From Phymorhynchus buccinoides (taxonomy: Eukaryota; Mollusca; Gastropoda; Neogastropoda; Raphitomidae), in assembly GCA_017654935.2 (NCBI GenBank), contig CM065697.1, positions 48,879,420 through 48,943,419 of the forward strand: 64,000 nucleotides of DNA. Direction: 5' to 3'. Shown here piece after piece: positions 11,301 through 22,101 of this stretch. Made by a program: the position numbers and the translations under genes. How positions within the stretch are numbered: the stretch's first letter is position 1; the number at the start of each line of letters is the position of its first letter. Under the pieces are notes generated by a model, which worked only from the letters and a program-made list of their open reading frames with translations, was not told the origin of the DNA and searched no databases.

Positions 11301-13398
11301 GCGGCTGTTCAAGGCAGCTGTGATGCAGAGACAGTGGGATGTTGTGCGGCAGTGGTGTGACCACACAGTGCACGATGATCAGCGTCACTGGGCATTGACA
11401 GAGGCTTTCAAAGAGAAGCAGTGGGAGGTCTACTTACTGCTGGCTGACCATGGGTTGACAGTGGACGAGCAGATGTATGCACACTACAGGGTGGCCAAGT
11501 ACGGCCACTGGGCCACTGTGCTCAACATGGTGGACAGGGGAGGGGACATCACTGAAGTCAGCAATCTGTTGGAGAAGTGGGTCATGAGATATCTGAGGAA
11601 AAAGCCTGAAGGAGATGTGACGGTGTACGAACAGCGATGCATGAAGCTGATCAGACTGAGGCTGCGTTTTGCCCGGAAGTCTGTCCTCAGTCCCAGGAAG
11701 GCTCTGGGGCGTTGTTTGTGGGGCACTGTGCTGTTCAACATTCTGCATAAACCCACAAAACGCTTTTTCTCTGAGGTCCTGGACAAAGTGGTAGAGGAAC
11801 AACAGTGGCACGTCTTGATGCACCTGGTGAGACTGGGAATGACTTCAGCTGATCGAGGCCGGCTGTTTCCTGACATGGTCAGACAGCAGCAGTGGGGTGT
11901 GTGTAGACAGCTGCTGGATCATGGTGTGGATGACCAGCTGTGTCTGGAGGCTCTACCAGAGCTGATGGAGAAGAACCAGTGGATGCTGGTGGCCAGGGTG
12001 ATGGAGCACGACGTAGACGACGCTGTGAGGCGTCAGGTGCTGGTCTGTGCCTTCCAGAGGAGAGCAGGAGCCCTGTTCTGGCACTGCCTTAGCTTGATGG
12101 AGGAATGCTTACCCATGGAAACCCAGCATAGACTGTTCCACCAGGCCATCTGTCGTGAGATCTGGCAGGCGGTCAAACCCTTGGTGAAGGAGAAGGCTGT
12201 CAGACATTTGGTGAAGGGGAAGGACGGCCCTGACATCCAACGTCGTGACCTGGCTTTTCTGGAAGCCATTGAGCAGCACCTGTGGGATGTGGTGGCTTAC
12301 TGCCAACGTCTTGGTGCTGACATCAACATGAAGGACGAGAATGGAGAAACCCCTCTCAACAGGGAGGCCAGGAAGAGAGAGTGGAAGGCGGTGGAGGAGA
12401 TAGTGTTACGTGATGGGGACCCTAACCATCTGGACAAGGATGGGGTCAGTGTTATGAACAGGTTGATACTCTATGAACAGTGGGACATTGTGAAGGTGGT
12501 GATAAAGTATGGGGGGGACATCCATTTGTCTGCCCAAAACCATGAATGTAGACCTGAGACGCACACCCCTCTTCAGGCACTGATCACAGCACGTCAGGCA
12601 GACGTCATCCACTTCACAATCAAGTGGTGTGGTGGCCAGGACTGGGGAGTGAACGACGAAGGGGAGAGAGTTCTCCACGCTGTCTGTGACTCTGACAGGT
12701 GGGATGTCATGAGGGACCTGATTGACATCAAAGTGAACCCTCTGGTGCTGACCAGCACAGGAAAGTCACCGTTGGCATACGCCGTGCTGAACACAAAGTG
12801 TGGGCAGAGGATGGTGGCTGAGTGCAGCAGACAGGGCTTCAGCTTCCACCAGCCGTCACTGACTGGTCCTCAGGAGACCTTGCTGCAGGACGTCAGCCAG
12901 GCTGTGGTTGAGTTATCAACTTGTAGGCTCAAGTCACTTTTTAATTATATACGATCGAAAAGTGAGATCACCTCCCCATTGGTATGTGCAGTGTTGTGTG
13001 ATTTACCTGTGGTGGCCTTCATGTTGTACGAGTCAGGATCCTGTTCCAACACAGAGCTGTTCACACTGCACACACAGATCCCCAAGCTGACAGACCTGAA
13101 CACAGAGGAGGGTAAAGCACTACAGGAACAAGTCAACAGAGAAATAGAAAGTATGGTGGCGGATGATGAGGATCAGAGAGAGTCTTACGATTCTGGTGAT
13201 TCTGATGATTCTATTGATAACGACACATACGTTGTAAGTTCTATGACAGAGCGCTACAGCCAGGTGATCCACATCCTGAAGCGGTACACCCCTTTCCTAA
13301 GGGAGCTGGCCACAATCCCTCGCCCTCTGCTGTCTTCTTGTCGTCTGAAGATCTTGCAGTCACCCTGCTTCCACTTCGGCCACAAACATGGGGTATGA
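8353..13398 (+). CDS. giant ankyrin-like/SOCS-box protein, probable cullin-5 ligase receptor (reading frame broken near its C-terminus)
   Basis: One uninterrupted 1,681-codon frame. I chose the ATG at 8353 (CACCATGG) because everything upstream in frame is TG repeat. Residues 101-761 hold about eleven repeats of 58 residues (174 bp) starting HRWAVEQAS and containing ILPxCYDEELDSVLTHLVS, then GLWRSVDKVLxRGVSS. Repeat 2 is irregular (81 residues) and repeats 11-12 decay. Residues about 960-1290 carry shorter W-x-x-V helical units (QRQWDVVRQW, QQQWGVCRQLLDHGV). Residues 1297-1500 are clear ankyrin repeats (GADINMKDENGETPLN). An acidic Asp/Ser stretch follows at about 1603-1626. Residues 1658-1667, PLLSSCRLKI, fit the elongin-B/C box of a SOCS domain exactly; the cullin box comes next but out of frame (see 13388-13483). 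ANK-SOCS proteins are known substrate receptors of elongin-cullin-5 ubiquitin ligases. The target here is unknown. The 58-residue repeat is not one I can name. Confidence 0.85.
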   Translation: MATPSQGSEPDMPTELTEAVRRGQWREVLRLVHTEDCSPQQRHWAIDELVLHAAERFLRDRLDEIFDSYADNDSLLSHLLRRRMWSCVGRVLQRDVSHTQHRWAVEEASRHVGDDGFSAFILPRCYDEELDSVLTHLVSRGLWRSVDKVLERGVSSTQHRWAAEQASKHADEWNFVNMILRQCTDKELKQAFSHMVSRGLWESVDNVADRAQCILSWLMSRNQWTAVGRFLQRNISGAVHRWAVEQASKQCDDDVFGDCILPRCYDEELDSVLTHLVSRGLWWSVDKVLQRGVSSSQHRWAVEQASRHADEWIFAYFILHHCTDDEFETVFAHMVSQDQWVAVGRFLQQNISVAKHRWAVEQASKQCDDNVFVKYILPHCYREELDSVLTHLVSQGLWRSVGEVLKRGVSSSQHRWAVEQASRHADEWIFAYFILHHCTDDEFETVFAHMVSQDQWVAVGRFLQQNISVAKHRWAVEQASKQCDDNVFVKYILPHCFRSELDSVLTHLVSQGLWRSVGEVLKRGVSSSQHRWAVEQASRQCGDIVFVINILPCCYDEELDSVLIDLVLRGLWRSVPKVLKRGVSSSQHGWAVEQASKQCGDIVFVRNILPCCYDEELDYVLIDLVLRGLWRSVDKVLERGVSSSHHRWAVEEGSRYLSDIDFVCNILHRCYDNDLEWVLPHLVSRGMWKSVDCVLKRCIYTPLHGLSLVDAVGHVDDSNYHEYLLRHCSEDDVVAVFPHLVANKRWTCVQHVLWTMARDTLHMWMTTEHGSRSRDTLFWKFIRNCQVDGSLAFSLTKAAIQQMPKGAINECWGRCRNVNSDIAGAVFWRRSLCEVFITTLLYTLCDLMCKDDRQYTNSTEKIELRVSEIYTHITACIKDNTHCVKDNTLKTIQNKEKWTSVFTELADTHSNDPMFLLHFMQGLNLYHTSRRGEKDDFIVQVTLAVFPLFPQLQSVALRIMLREKRWDVLSQACLSHVWEHDHRRLFKAAVMQRQWDVVRQWCDHTVHDDQRHWALTEAFKEKQWEVYLLLADHGLTVDEQMYAHYRVAKYGHWATVLNMVDRGGDITEVSNLLEKWVMRYLRKKPEGDVTVYEQRCMKLIRLRLRFARKSVLSPRKALGRCLWGTVLFNILHKPTKRFFSEVLDKVVEEQQWHVLMHLVRLGMTSADRGRLFPDMVRQQQWGVCRQLLDHGVDDQLCLEALPELMEKNQWMLVARVMEHDVDDAVRRQVLVCAFQRRAGALFWHCLSLMEECLPMETQHRLFHQAICREIWQAVKPLVKEKAVRHLVKGKDGPDIQRRDLAFLEAIEQHLWDVVAYCQRLGADINMKDENGETPLNREARKREWKAVEEIVLRDGDPNHLDKDGVSVMNRLILYEQWDIVKVVIKYGGDIHLSAQNHECRPETHTPLQALITARQADVIHFTIKWCGGQDWGVNDEGERVLHAVCDSDRWDVMRDLIDIKVNPLVLTSTGKSPLAYAVLNTKCGQRMVAECSRQGFSFHQPSLTGPQETLLQDVSQAVVELSTCRLKSLFNYIRSKSEITSPLVCAVLCDLPVVAFMLYESGSCSNTELFTLHTQIPKLTDLNTEEGKALQEQVNREIESMVADDEDQRESYDSGDSDDSIDNDTYVVSSMTERYSQVIHILKRYTPFLRELATIPRPLLSSCRLKILQSPCFHFGHKHGV
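9244..9939 (+). repeat. recent 348-bp tandem duplication inside the coding region
   Basis: Bases 9244-9591 (repeats 4+5) and 9592-9939 (repeats 6+7) are almost identical. They differ visibly in only a few positions, for example CYREE against CFRSE. The copied unit is exactly two 58-codon repeats, so the frame is preserved. Alternating A-type (HADEWIFAYF) and B-type (QCDDNVFVKY) repeats show that the array expands as pairs. Confidence 0.9.
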
Positions 13399-13483
13399 CT
13401 ATCTCCGCCTGCCTGAGTCCTTGAAGGAATACCTCAAGTTCTCTTACCTCTGTGATCATGACTATGGCGGACACATGAAGTGA
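13388..13483 (+). CDS. frameshifted C-terminal cullin-5 half of the SOCS box
   Basis: Thirty-one codons in the +1 frame relative to the main ORF begin MGYDYLRLPESLKEYLKF and end HMK-stop at 13483. L-P-x-x-L-K-x-Y-L is the cullin-5 box of SOCS domains and lies at the expected distance behind the BC box PLLSSCRLKI that closes the main frame. The two halves meet at the run CATGGGGTATG (13387-13397). One G fewer there would make the frame continuous. This is either an assembly or sequencing indel or a real frameshift allele that removes cullin binding. No GT-AG intron of plausible size can bridge it. Confidence 0.75.
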   Translation: MGYDYLRLPESLKEYLKFSYLCDHDYGGHMK

Positions 13484-14045
13484 GATCTGTGCTTGTGATG
13501 CACAGACATCCTCACTGCAGTCTGGTGATGCGATATCATGTCTGTATCAGGTCTGTTGATAATTACCAGCGGTCTATGTCAAGCCGCGAGTGTACAGACA
13601 TCAATTATCCGACCTGTTTTATATTTTGTGGTGTACAGATGTTATGTGCCAGTCTGTATCATGTCTGCGATGTACAGATAATGGACCGATCCAACGTTTT
13701 ATGAGACGATGCATGTCAGTTTACACTGGCTCTGACATACCGTTTGCTATGTGCTTCTGTCAATGAAAAATCTTCAAACTAATCATATGATAATGAATAA
13801 TGGTCTGAGATCATAATGATCTTAAACTTGTTTTGGATGCACAAATCAAATAGCCTTCCAACAATGCAATGTAATGTAACCTTTAATAGTGTTTGGTCTT
13901 TCTTTTTTAAAGTCTAAGCCCTGAGCAAAGAGTGATTCCTGTTATAAAGAGGTATTTAGAGCGTTTGTTTTTAAAGTGACTTTGGCGTTTTGATCTTTGG
14001 TGGGTTCTTGAATTTGTTGTTAATAAACTATAACAGGACTAAAGA
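13484..14045 (+). terminator. 3' UTR with polyadenylation signal
   Basis: Non-coding sequence after the SOCS-box stop. It contains loosely repeated CAGACAT / GTCTGTATCATGTCTG motifs at 13500-13690. AATAAA at 14022-14027, in TTGTTAATAAACTATAACAG, is the best polyadenylation signal. Confidence 0.5.
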
Positions 14046-14169
14046 TTCGCCACAAGAACCCTGGCCGTGACATTTCGTCACAGATAAATTCCTACTGATT
14101 TTCCCTTTTAAAACATTTTTTAACAACAGTATGTGGGAAATGTAAATTTGTAAGAGAGAGAGAGAATGA

Positions 14170-14375
14170 TCTGGGGGGCAAATGGTCTGGGGGTAAATGG
14201 ACTGTGGGGCAAGTGACCTGGGGGCAAATGGACTGGGGGGCAAGTGACCGGGAGACAAATGGACTGGGGGCAAGTGACTGGGGGGGGGGGGGCAAATGGA
14301 CGGGAGGGCAAATTAATGGACTGGGGGCAAGTGACCAGGGGGCAAATGGACTGGGGGGAAGTGGCCTAGACCCAG
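14170..14375. repeat. G-rich minisatellite (GGGGGCAAATGGACT type)
   Basis: Imperfect units of about 15-30 bp alternate GGGGGCAAATGGACTGG and GGGGGCAAGTGACC. The same unit occurs inverted at 27765-28125, and a related one (GGGGGCAAATGTCC) at 28600-28690. Confidence 0.9.
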
Positions 14376-14521
14376 TGTTGCCATCTTCTCAGGTGACAAT
14401 CACCGATTTGACGGTTTGATTTCTAGGAAACTAGAGCAAAGTGAGAGTTGGCATCTTGGTAAAGAGAGTCTTTCTGGTGATTTTGGTAAAACAAACCATA
14501 TCTGCTCGAGTGAACCTTTAA
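14376..14521 (-). mobile_element. terminal segment of the TTAA-AGG MITE family
   Basis: Ends ...GAACCTTTAA at 14521. It matches the terminal inverted repeat of the intact element at 51048-51614 over GTTTGATTTCTAGGAAAC, GAGCAAAGTGAGAGTTG and CTTTCTGGTGATTTTGG. Only one end is present. It is fused to the G-rich minisatellite. Confidence 0.7.
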
Positions 14522-15343
14522 TATCGCTGATTTTATTTACACCCTCTTTACAAAATAAAGTCGGCTCCAGATTTTTGCAGGTTCGTAACTACAAAAAGAA
14601 TGCAGAGTGATATACAGCTCTAATCCCAGCTAATACTGGTGAAAACCAAGGAGATAATTCTCGACTCTTGGCCGTTGGGTCATGTGGGTTTTTCATAGTC
14701 GGTGTTTTGGTCATATTCTAATCAGATTCACCGTGATTACATTGATATGGTTAGTCGCTTGATAAGTCTGACGTCACGGGGCACATCTAGAGTTCATAAG
14801 AAAACATTCTGCTACATTTCAAGAAATGCATGGCTTAGACGTTGTGAAGTGGAAGAAAGGTTTACACACATGCACACACGCACATACACACACATGCACG
14901 CGCGCACGCACGCGCACGCACGCACACACACACGCACACACACACACACAGCAGACAGGAAGGCCCAGTTTCCCCACAACAGAATCGTCAAAGACATGAT
15001 GGTGGTTGTCGCCAGGAAAACGAACATCAATAGAAAAGAAACAGGAATGTGAGAAAAGAAAGGAAAAAACAAGAACAAAAAGATGAAGAAAAAGGGAGCA
15101 TGTGAAGAAAAGTGGAGAAGAGGAAGGAGGAGGAGGAGGGAATACCAATAACTTGAATATGTAGAGCAACAGGCCTGCAGTTAACTGAATCAGTAGTTCA
15201 AAGTTGTGAGCATACCGATGAGTAGCACCTCGAACACAATCCAACCCAGCCCTCCACAATATCAACTGCTTCTGCCGATGTCTGGAATCAACCTTGGCGA
15301 CACACACATTGTTGACAACAATAATCGTGAGGGTAGGAGATTT

Positions 15344-16110
15344 GTCAACAAGATTTTTTCTATTAAACACTATAATCAACACGATTTATCTACAACTACA
15401 ACTGGCAAATAGCTAACAATAGAAAGACCCATAGCTATATTTGGATTCGACAATGATCAGGAAAATAAAACGCTTAGTGCAACTTAGTGAATTTGTAAAC
15501 TAAATATTACACTTTAGCGCACTTCTTTAATAAATACAACACAGCAAAAATCAACAATAAACAAAAAATATTCAGCATAAATAAAGAAATGCTATATAAT
15601 CACACAGTTCTTTACACACATACAATATAAGTCATAAGTTTCTTTATTGTCCATTGGCATTGTACAACGCACATGGAAACTTGTCTTCCACCGTGTAAAA
15701 AAAGGAAAAAAAAAAAGTATGAAACATAAATTTACATTAACAAATATGTAACTCTCACACCACACCCAATCATTCATCCGCTCTCCGCTATCTTGCTCAC
15801 TCATCATGCAACCCACCACCAGTTCCGCCTTCATTTGTAACCCTTTCTTGTCTTTTTTCCTTCCTTTCCTCCTTTTTTCTTGGTTCCCTTTCTCCCGCCC
15901 ACCTTTTTTGTCCCCCTCCCTTTTAAAAAAAAAAGTTATTATTTTTGGGTAGGCTTTTTCCCGCTCTCTTTCATCCTATTGTCTGTGTGGCTGACTAAGA
16001 TGGACATTTCCAATAGCCTTTACGTGTTGTTATTTGATACAAAAATGTCTGGGTTTCTGTGTGACCTAGTGTTTGGTGTACTGACACATTCATACTGTGT
16101 GAAGCTGGTG
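15344..16110. other. no gene recognised
   Basis: AT-rich unique sequence with pyrimidine runs at 15840-15930. Nothing coding is supported. Confidence 0.6.
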
Positions 16111-16116
16111 TATGTG

Positions 16117-16117
16117 T

Positions 16118-16192
<75 letters not shown>

Positions 16193-16201
16193 CGCGTGTG
16201 T

Positions 16202-16241
<40 letters not shown>

Positions 16242-16305
16242 ATGCGTGTGCATGTATATATGCGTGTGTGCGCGTGCGCATGCATATGTGTGCATGTGTG
16301 TGTGC
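16117..16305. repeat. (GA)n-(TG)n compound microsatellite
   Basis: A GA run (16120-16190) passes directly into GT/GTGCAT repeats (16195-16305). No gene is recognised from 16306 to 17520. A short stretch at 17220-17335 recurs in altered form at 17640-17730 (GGGG-AGCATGTCTGCCCCC followed by TTTCTA(T/C)G(T/C)CACTG). Confidence 0.9.
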
Positions 16306-17518
16306 AAATGGATAAACGTGTGCATTAAAAGAGTTCAGTGGACAATCACTACAACAACAACAAAAGTGATAACGATGAAGATGATAAATAATGAACAAGT
16401 AAAATGGGAACCACCACAACTACCAATACTAATATTAGTAATAATAAGAAAAACAAAAATGATGATGAAACGTGTGTGTCAGTCAGTCCTGTTTGACTAG
16501 CCACGACTTCCAGATACGAATGAGACAATTACTATTCTGGATCACTGGGCATAGTGTACAGAAGTCTTGCCCAAAGTATCCCCACTCTCCTGGACAAAGA
16601 TATTATAGACAGCTGGTGCTGGGGGAAGTCCCCCAAAGGCCAAACAGTAGTAGTAAGAGCAAGTGCAAATGCCTCCGAGTTTGGAATCAATATAAATCAC
16701 AACAGATTAACAATTTGCAGTGCAGTGATTTGCAATGTTAAGATTCAAAAGATAACATAGAACATGGATCCAAGGTAAACCTAACTTTGAGAACAGCGAA
16801 TAAACCAGTGAAACAGGGCTGAACCATTCAGGCCCTCAGCTCTAATGAGCGCTTTCAATTTCAATCACATGAATTCACATTAGCAACTTAACTGAAGTTT
16901 GGATATGATGTATGTCTGTATTGTTTTCATCTACAGGGGTGTTGAAGTGGTGGGATGGTGTAGAACGCAAGGAAGCAGAATTGGGGTAGCAACTGGGCCT
17001 TTTTTTATATTACAAACGTCACAGGGGGCATGTGTGGAAGGGGGAGGGTGGGGCAGAAGATATTGATAAGGGGACAGTATTTTGATAGATCTCGTAGGCC
17101 TACTTGTACATTTCAGAAAGGCCATAATTTCAGAATCCGAATTATTAAGAAATCGATGTAAATTATTGTATGAAAAAATGGAGCCTTTGAATTCCCCCTC
17201 ATTCTCTCTCTTTCTCTCTGTCTCTCTCTGCTGCTTTTTTTTTGGGGGGAGCATGTCTGCCCCCTTCCTATGTGCTGGGAGAAGGGAAGCAGCCACCACC
17301 CTCCCCATGTTTCTATGTCACTGACAGACTACCTACAATTTCTAAGGAGATTTTCTGCAGCAGTTTTCAGGGTTTTGTGAGGACAGAAACAAAGCAACAG
17401 CAAAGAAGCTACAAAAATCGCAATAGCTCGCCATTCTGGAATGAAGTAGAGGGCTAATAAAGCAATAGGAAAACAATGCAACTATGTCCCAATAATACAA
17501 GCTATTTAGGTTATAAAT

Positions 17519-17520
<2 letters not shown>

Positions 17521-17612
<92 letters not shown>
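17521..17612. repeat. (CT)n microsatellite
   Basis: A pure CT tract with one CC interruption, followed by poly-G stretches at 17645-17707. Confidence 0.95.
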
Positions 17613-17616
<4 letters not shown>

Positions 17617-17857
17617 TGCTTGAATTCTTTCTTCTTCTTTTTTGTTGGGGGGGGGGGGAAGAGATGTCTGCCCCCCCCCCTCCTCTGAGCCAGGGGGGGG
17701 GGGGGGGCTGTTTCTACGCCACTGCAACTGTCTGTTTAAAATCAAGTTTACTATACTGCCAAACACATGCATCATAAACGAGATAACTCTTGTGTGTGTG
17801 CGCAAAATATGTACATATCTAGGACCATTCCTTCCTCTGTCACAATGCTCCATGTCG

Positions 17858-18012
17858 GGGATGGTCCCTAAAGGCCAACGATTCCCCAAGGCTGCAGCAC
17901 TAACAACCAGGGGATGGACCCTGAAGGCCAACGATTCCCCAAGGCTGCAGCACTAACAACAAGCATGGTCCCTAAAGGCCAACGATTCCCCAAGGCAGCA
18001 GCACTAACAACC
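17858..18012. repeat. minisatellite, three copies of about 53 bp
   Basis: GGTCCCTAAAGGCCAACG, ATTCCCCAAGGC(T/A)GCAGCAC and TAACAACCAGG recur three times. Confidence 0.9.
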
Positions 18013-18111
18013 AGCCAGGGGATGAACAGCTACGCATCGGAGTCCGAGTGACATTGCTCTTCATTGAAAATTACAGACAAATAATGATATTAAAACAGTA
18101 GAAGACAACTA

Positions 18112-18360
18112 TTAACCCTTTTGCCGCCAGCCATTTTTGAGCCACAAAATACTATTGAACGTAACCTGGGTAGACACACACACACAAATCAGTATTATTG
18201 GGAATTCCTCTGTGGCATGTATAACAGTAGGCCTATCCTTACCTCCCAAAATTATGAAAATAGGGTCTTCAGACAGCAGACCCTGATTTGGTGCTTTTTA
18301 GTGACATGGGTGTTAAATCATTGTGGTGCAAAAATGTGACATTGGCGGTGAAAGGGTTAA
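18112..18360 (-). mobile_element. TTAACCC MITE, copy 1
   Basis: A 249-bp element beginning TTAACCCTTTTGCCGCCAGC and ending in the inverted form GGCGGTGAAAGGGTTAA. Copies at 47988-48233 and 59395-59640 share the same length, ends and interior (ACACCCATGTCACTA). TTAA flanks with CCC termini are the signature of piggyBac-type transposition; that assignment is inference. Orientation is opposite to copies 2 and 3. Confidence 0.8.
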
Positions 18361-18611
18361 GGTTGTCACTTGAAACAAGAAACAGAAAACTAGAATATAC
18401 CAAAACATCTGCCACAAGAAACAAATAATCTAGCCAGCTCGTGTAACGGTTGGCAGCAATGAATGTCATTCTATAGACATACATAACCATAGTAGTACTA
18501 TGAGTGTCATAAATTACAATAAATCGCGTTATCAATACAATATAAATAGTCGATTCATTGATACTTATTAATTAATTTGTGTAACAGCAAATAGAGCCTG
18601 TTACAAGACAG

Positions 18612-19349
<738 letters not shown>

Positions 19350-19873
19350 GCAAAAAACATAGATGCAATTTTTTAACTGAAAGAACAGAGGAAAAAAGAC
19401 AAAGTCCATCCAATATTCAATTATTTTTAAAATCGAACTGTGAGTTGAAAGTTGACCCAGTGACACAGTTCCCCGTGTTTTGCGTGCAACATGCATGAGT
19501 TCATTAAATGGTCACACCCCTCTAGGCGACAATCATCTGCGCACAATGACAAATCAAAACAATAGCCCAAAAGACCCCATAACAGTACACATCAAACAGT
19601 GTGAGCTGGTCCGTTGCAGAAGTTACACCCGTCTGCACCGGTGCAACAACGAACTGCTAAGATTGGATTACCGCAAAATTATGGCAGGTTTCAGCAGTAT
19701 TTAACATCGTAAGTGCATATTGATATTATATTCTTTCGTTCATTCAATCGTTCGTTTATTCATTCATTTATTTTTGCGTGTACAAAAGTAACTACCACTT
19801 TATAAAAGAAAAAAACTTTACGGGGGAAATCGCCCACCGCGTGCTTTGCATCATGTGCGTCGGTCAGTTGTCT

Positions 19874-20156
19874 GGCAATATTAACATTTCTTCCCCTCAA
19901 CCCAAAACGGTACAAGTACAGTTGTAGTGCACGCGCACTATAACTTAACTTGCGACAAGTGCAGTTGTAGTGCACGTGCACTATAACTTCACTTGCGCTC
20001 CAAGTGTCAAGTGTACTATCCGGGACAGAAAATATTGGTGATTTGTTTGACGGAAAAAGTGATATTTTCATTCTTCAAATCCCCTATAGAGACAGCACTT
20101 TTTCCGTCTAAGATGGTTCAGATAGTGTTGTGAGGGGAAGAAATGTTAATATTGCC
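19874..20156. mobile_element. 283-bp element with perfect 26-bp TIRs
   Basis: The left end GGCAATATTAACATTTCTTC plus CCCTCA and the right end TGAGGGGAAGAAATG plus TTAATATTGCC are exact reverse complements. The interior holds two copies of GCAGTTGTAGTGCACG(C/T)GCACTATAACTT, given here as GTTGTAGTGCAC and GCACTATAACTT. No coding capacity. It abuts and truncates the MITE at 20157-20550. Confidence 0.8.
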
Positions 20157-20550
20157 GCTGGAAGTCAAATTCTTTCACCCAAAGAGAAGGCGTGTGACGT
20201 GTTTTGTAATGGCGACCAAATTGTTTGCACGATGTTTTCGCAATACAAGCCTTTTTATTTATCGTTAAAAAAACTTTTTTATGCAGTTTATCTAAAAGAG
20301 TTACGCTCACAACAAAGGAAATAGATTCCATTTTTCTTTTTACTGCACTACAAAAAAGAAAAAGCTTAAACCTCAATGGGTTTGGCCCCCACCACCCACC
20401 CCATCCAAAATGGCTTCTCTCTCCGGCACCCCCGCCAAGAAGGAATCGCCGCTTTGATGGTTTGATTTCTAGGAAACCAGAGCAAAGCTGTCTTTCTGGT
20501 GATCTCAACGTATTCCTTGCAAAAACTCATCCGTCAGGGTGTACCTTTAA
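20157..20550 (-). mobile_element. truncated TTAA-AGG MITE
   Basis: Matches the reverse complement of 51048-51480, including CCCAAAGAGAAGG, the AT-rich centre, CCAAAATGGCTTCTCTCTCC and the terminal GGTGTACCTTTAA. The other terminal inverted repeat is missing where the 283-bp element begins. Confidence 0.75.
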
Positions 20551-20644
20551 GACATATATTCAAGTTTGATGATACGATGGGAGTGCCAAAAAGCTTGACG
20601 GCTTTAGTCCCTACCCCTATTACTACTACTACTACTTACTACTA

Positions 20645-20828
20645 GGGGAAGACGGGGTAAAAAGCACATGGGCGGGTAAGAAGCCCACCCCAATTATCTC
20701 ATGAAATAAAGAAAATTTCAGTCTTAGCATTCGTCTCATGGGCAAATTTGACTGAAATTTTCTTTATTTCATGAGATAATTGGGGTGGGCTTCTTACCCG
20801 CCCATGTGCTTTTTACCCCGTCTTCCCC
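20645..20828. mobile_element. perfect hairpin MITE with 79-bp arms
   Basis: The arms starting GGGGAAGACGGGGTAAAAAG are perfectly complementary for 79 bp around a loop of about 26 nt. The element is flanked on both sides by TA (20643-20644 and 20829-20830), the target duplication of Tc1/mariner/pogo-type transposases. Arm identity implies recent origin or gene-conversion-like repair. Confidence 0.85.
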
Positions 20829-20830
20829 TA

Positions 20831-21690
20831 AACGTATTCACTACGGGAATGCCAACAAAACTAAACATGAGAACGGCACGTGAAAGACATTGAGAGAGAA
20901 CAATGGTGGAGAGCATTGCCCTTTCCGAATAGTTTAAAGGGAATAATTGTATCCACAGTTAGAATTAGAGAAAACAGTTCATAGACGGATAGAGAGGCAG
21001 CCAAGGCTGTTTCTGACAGAACAAAAATAGAGAAAATTCTCGTCTTTACCGTTCGTGTTCGCTGAAAGTCAACGTTTTGCCGCCCACGCTGGCAAAATTC
21101 ACATTTTCGCCCGTAAGAAAAGATAATCTATTAACGGAAAGAGCAGCCAGTTTTGGCTCTTTCTGTCATCAAATTGTCTCCCTTAGTAGTTACGGGCGAA
21201 AATGAAGATATAGCCGAAACGTTCCACGTGTGCCAGTCAGTCGTTTCTGACTGACTTCGCACAGCAGGATAGGCAACAGCTATTTTGGAGAGATGGGCTG
21301 GAATTCGTTTAGATATTTGGCCGATACGGATTATAGGACATACGTCAATAAATGACCCCCCCCCCCAGCTCTTCAGTTAATGTAAGTTGAAGTACAACTA
21401 ACGTGTAGCAGAATACAAGTAATTATAGAATGGAAGAAAGATGAAGTAGTGACTGCTGTACTTTTGCAACCCTCTCAGGTACTTTTCCCTTCACCTTGCT
21501 TTTTTTTACCTAATTACAGAATGGGAACTTCTCGAATCGCCTTTTCCCGACTTGCCTTTTCCCAAATCGCATTTTCACGTGACATCTTATACTTTGTGTA
21601 ATTTCACATCATTCGTCGCTGCGTCCTCGTGTGCATGAGTTTGTTCTCAAGAAACCAATGCCAGCCGATCAAATAGTAGTAGTAGTAGTA
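20831..21690. other. no gene recognised
   Basis: Unique sequence with a C-run at 21355-21366. Short repeated phrases (GGCGAAAAT...GCCCGTAAG...ACGGGCGAAAATG near 21080-21205) suggest a decayed inverted repeat. No coding signal. Confidence 0.5.
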
Positions 21691-21693
21691 GTA

Positions 21694-21965
21694 GGGCACA
21701 TTTCCAGTATAATTTATTATCTTCCCTCTTTTGTGGTAGTTTGATCGACATAACTGACCTTCAGTGGGCACATTTCCAGGATATCTTCCCCCTTTTGTGG
21801 TAGTTTGATCAGTATAAATGACTTTCAATGGGCACATTTCCAGTTTTGTGGTAGTTTGATCGACATAAATGACCTTCAGTGGGCACATTTCCAGGATATC
21901 TTCCCCCTTTTGTGGTAGTTTGATCGACATAAATGACCTTCAATGGGCACATTTCCAGGATATTT
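21694..21965. repeat. minisatellite, five degenerate copies of about 66 bp
   Basis: Repeats of GGGCACATTTCCAGGATATC, TTCCCCCTTTTGTGGTAG and TTTGATCGACATAAATGACC, some copies internally deleted. It follows a (TAG)n run at 21675-21693. Confidence 0.9.
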
Positions 21966-22101
21966 GACGATTTCTTTAGCATACAAGGTTCAAGTTTGAC
22001 TAATAATTTATGAATGCAGTAACATGAATCTGTGCTGTTTCATAAGCAACGCTTACATGTTGCAGGTAACGAGACGACCCCCTCACATCTGAGACTGGAA
22101 T

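Larger units (their letters stand above)
14170..15343 (+). repeat. left arm of a large inverted repeat
   Basis: This segment reappears in reverse complement at 26792-28125 with high identity over about 1.2 kb. Shared landmarks are the G-rich minisatellite, GACGGTTTGATTTCTAGGAA, the GAAACATTCTGCTACATTTC vicinity, a CA-rich stretch (14868-14955) and CAACAATAATCGTGAGGGTA at the inner end. The similarity stops abruptly at about 15343. An open frame across it is not conserved as protein. Confidence 0.85.

Noticed and set aside
16480..16745. Possible relation of 16475-16700 to 4150-4260 (shared CAGTC(C/G)TGT...GACTA and CTTGCCCA phrases)
   Set aside because: Similarity is too patchy to call by eye. 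A pairwise alignment would decide.
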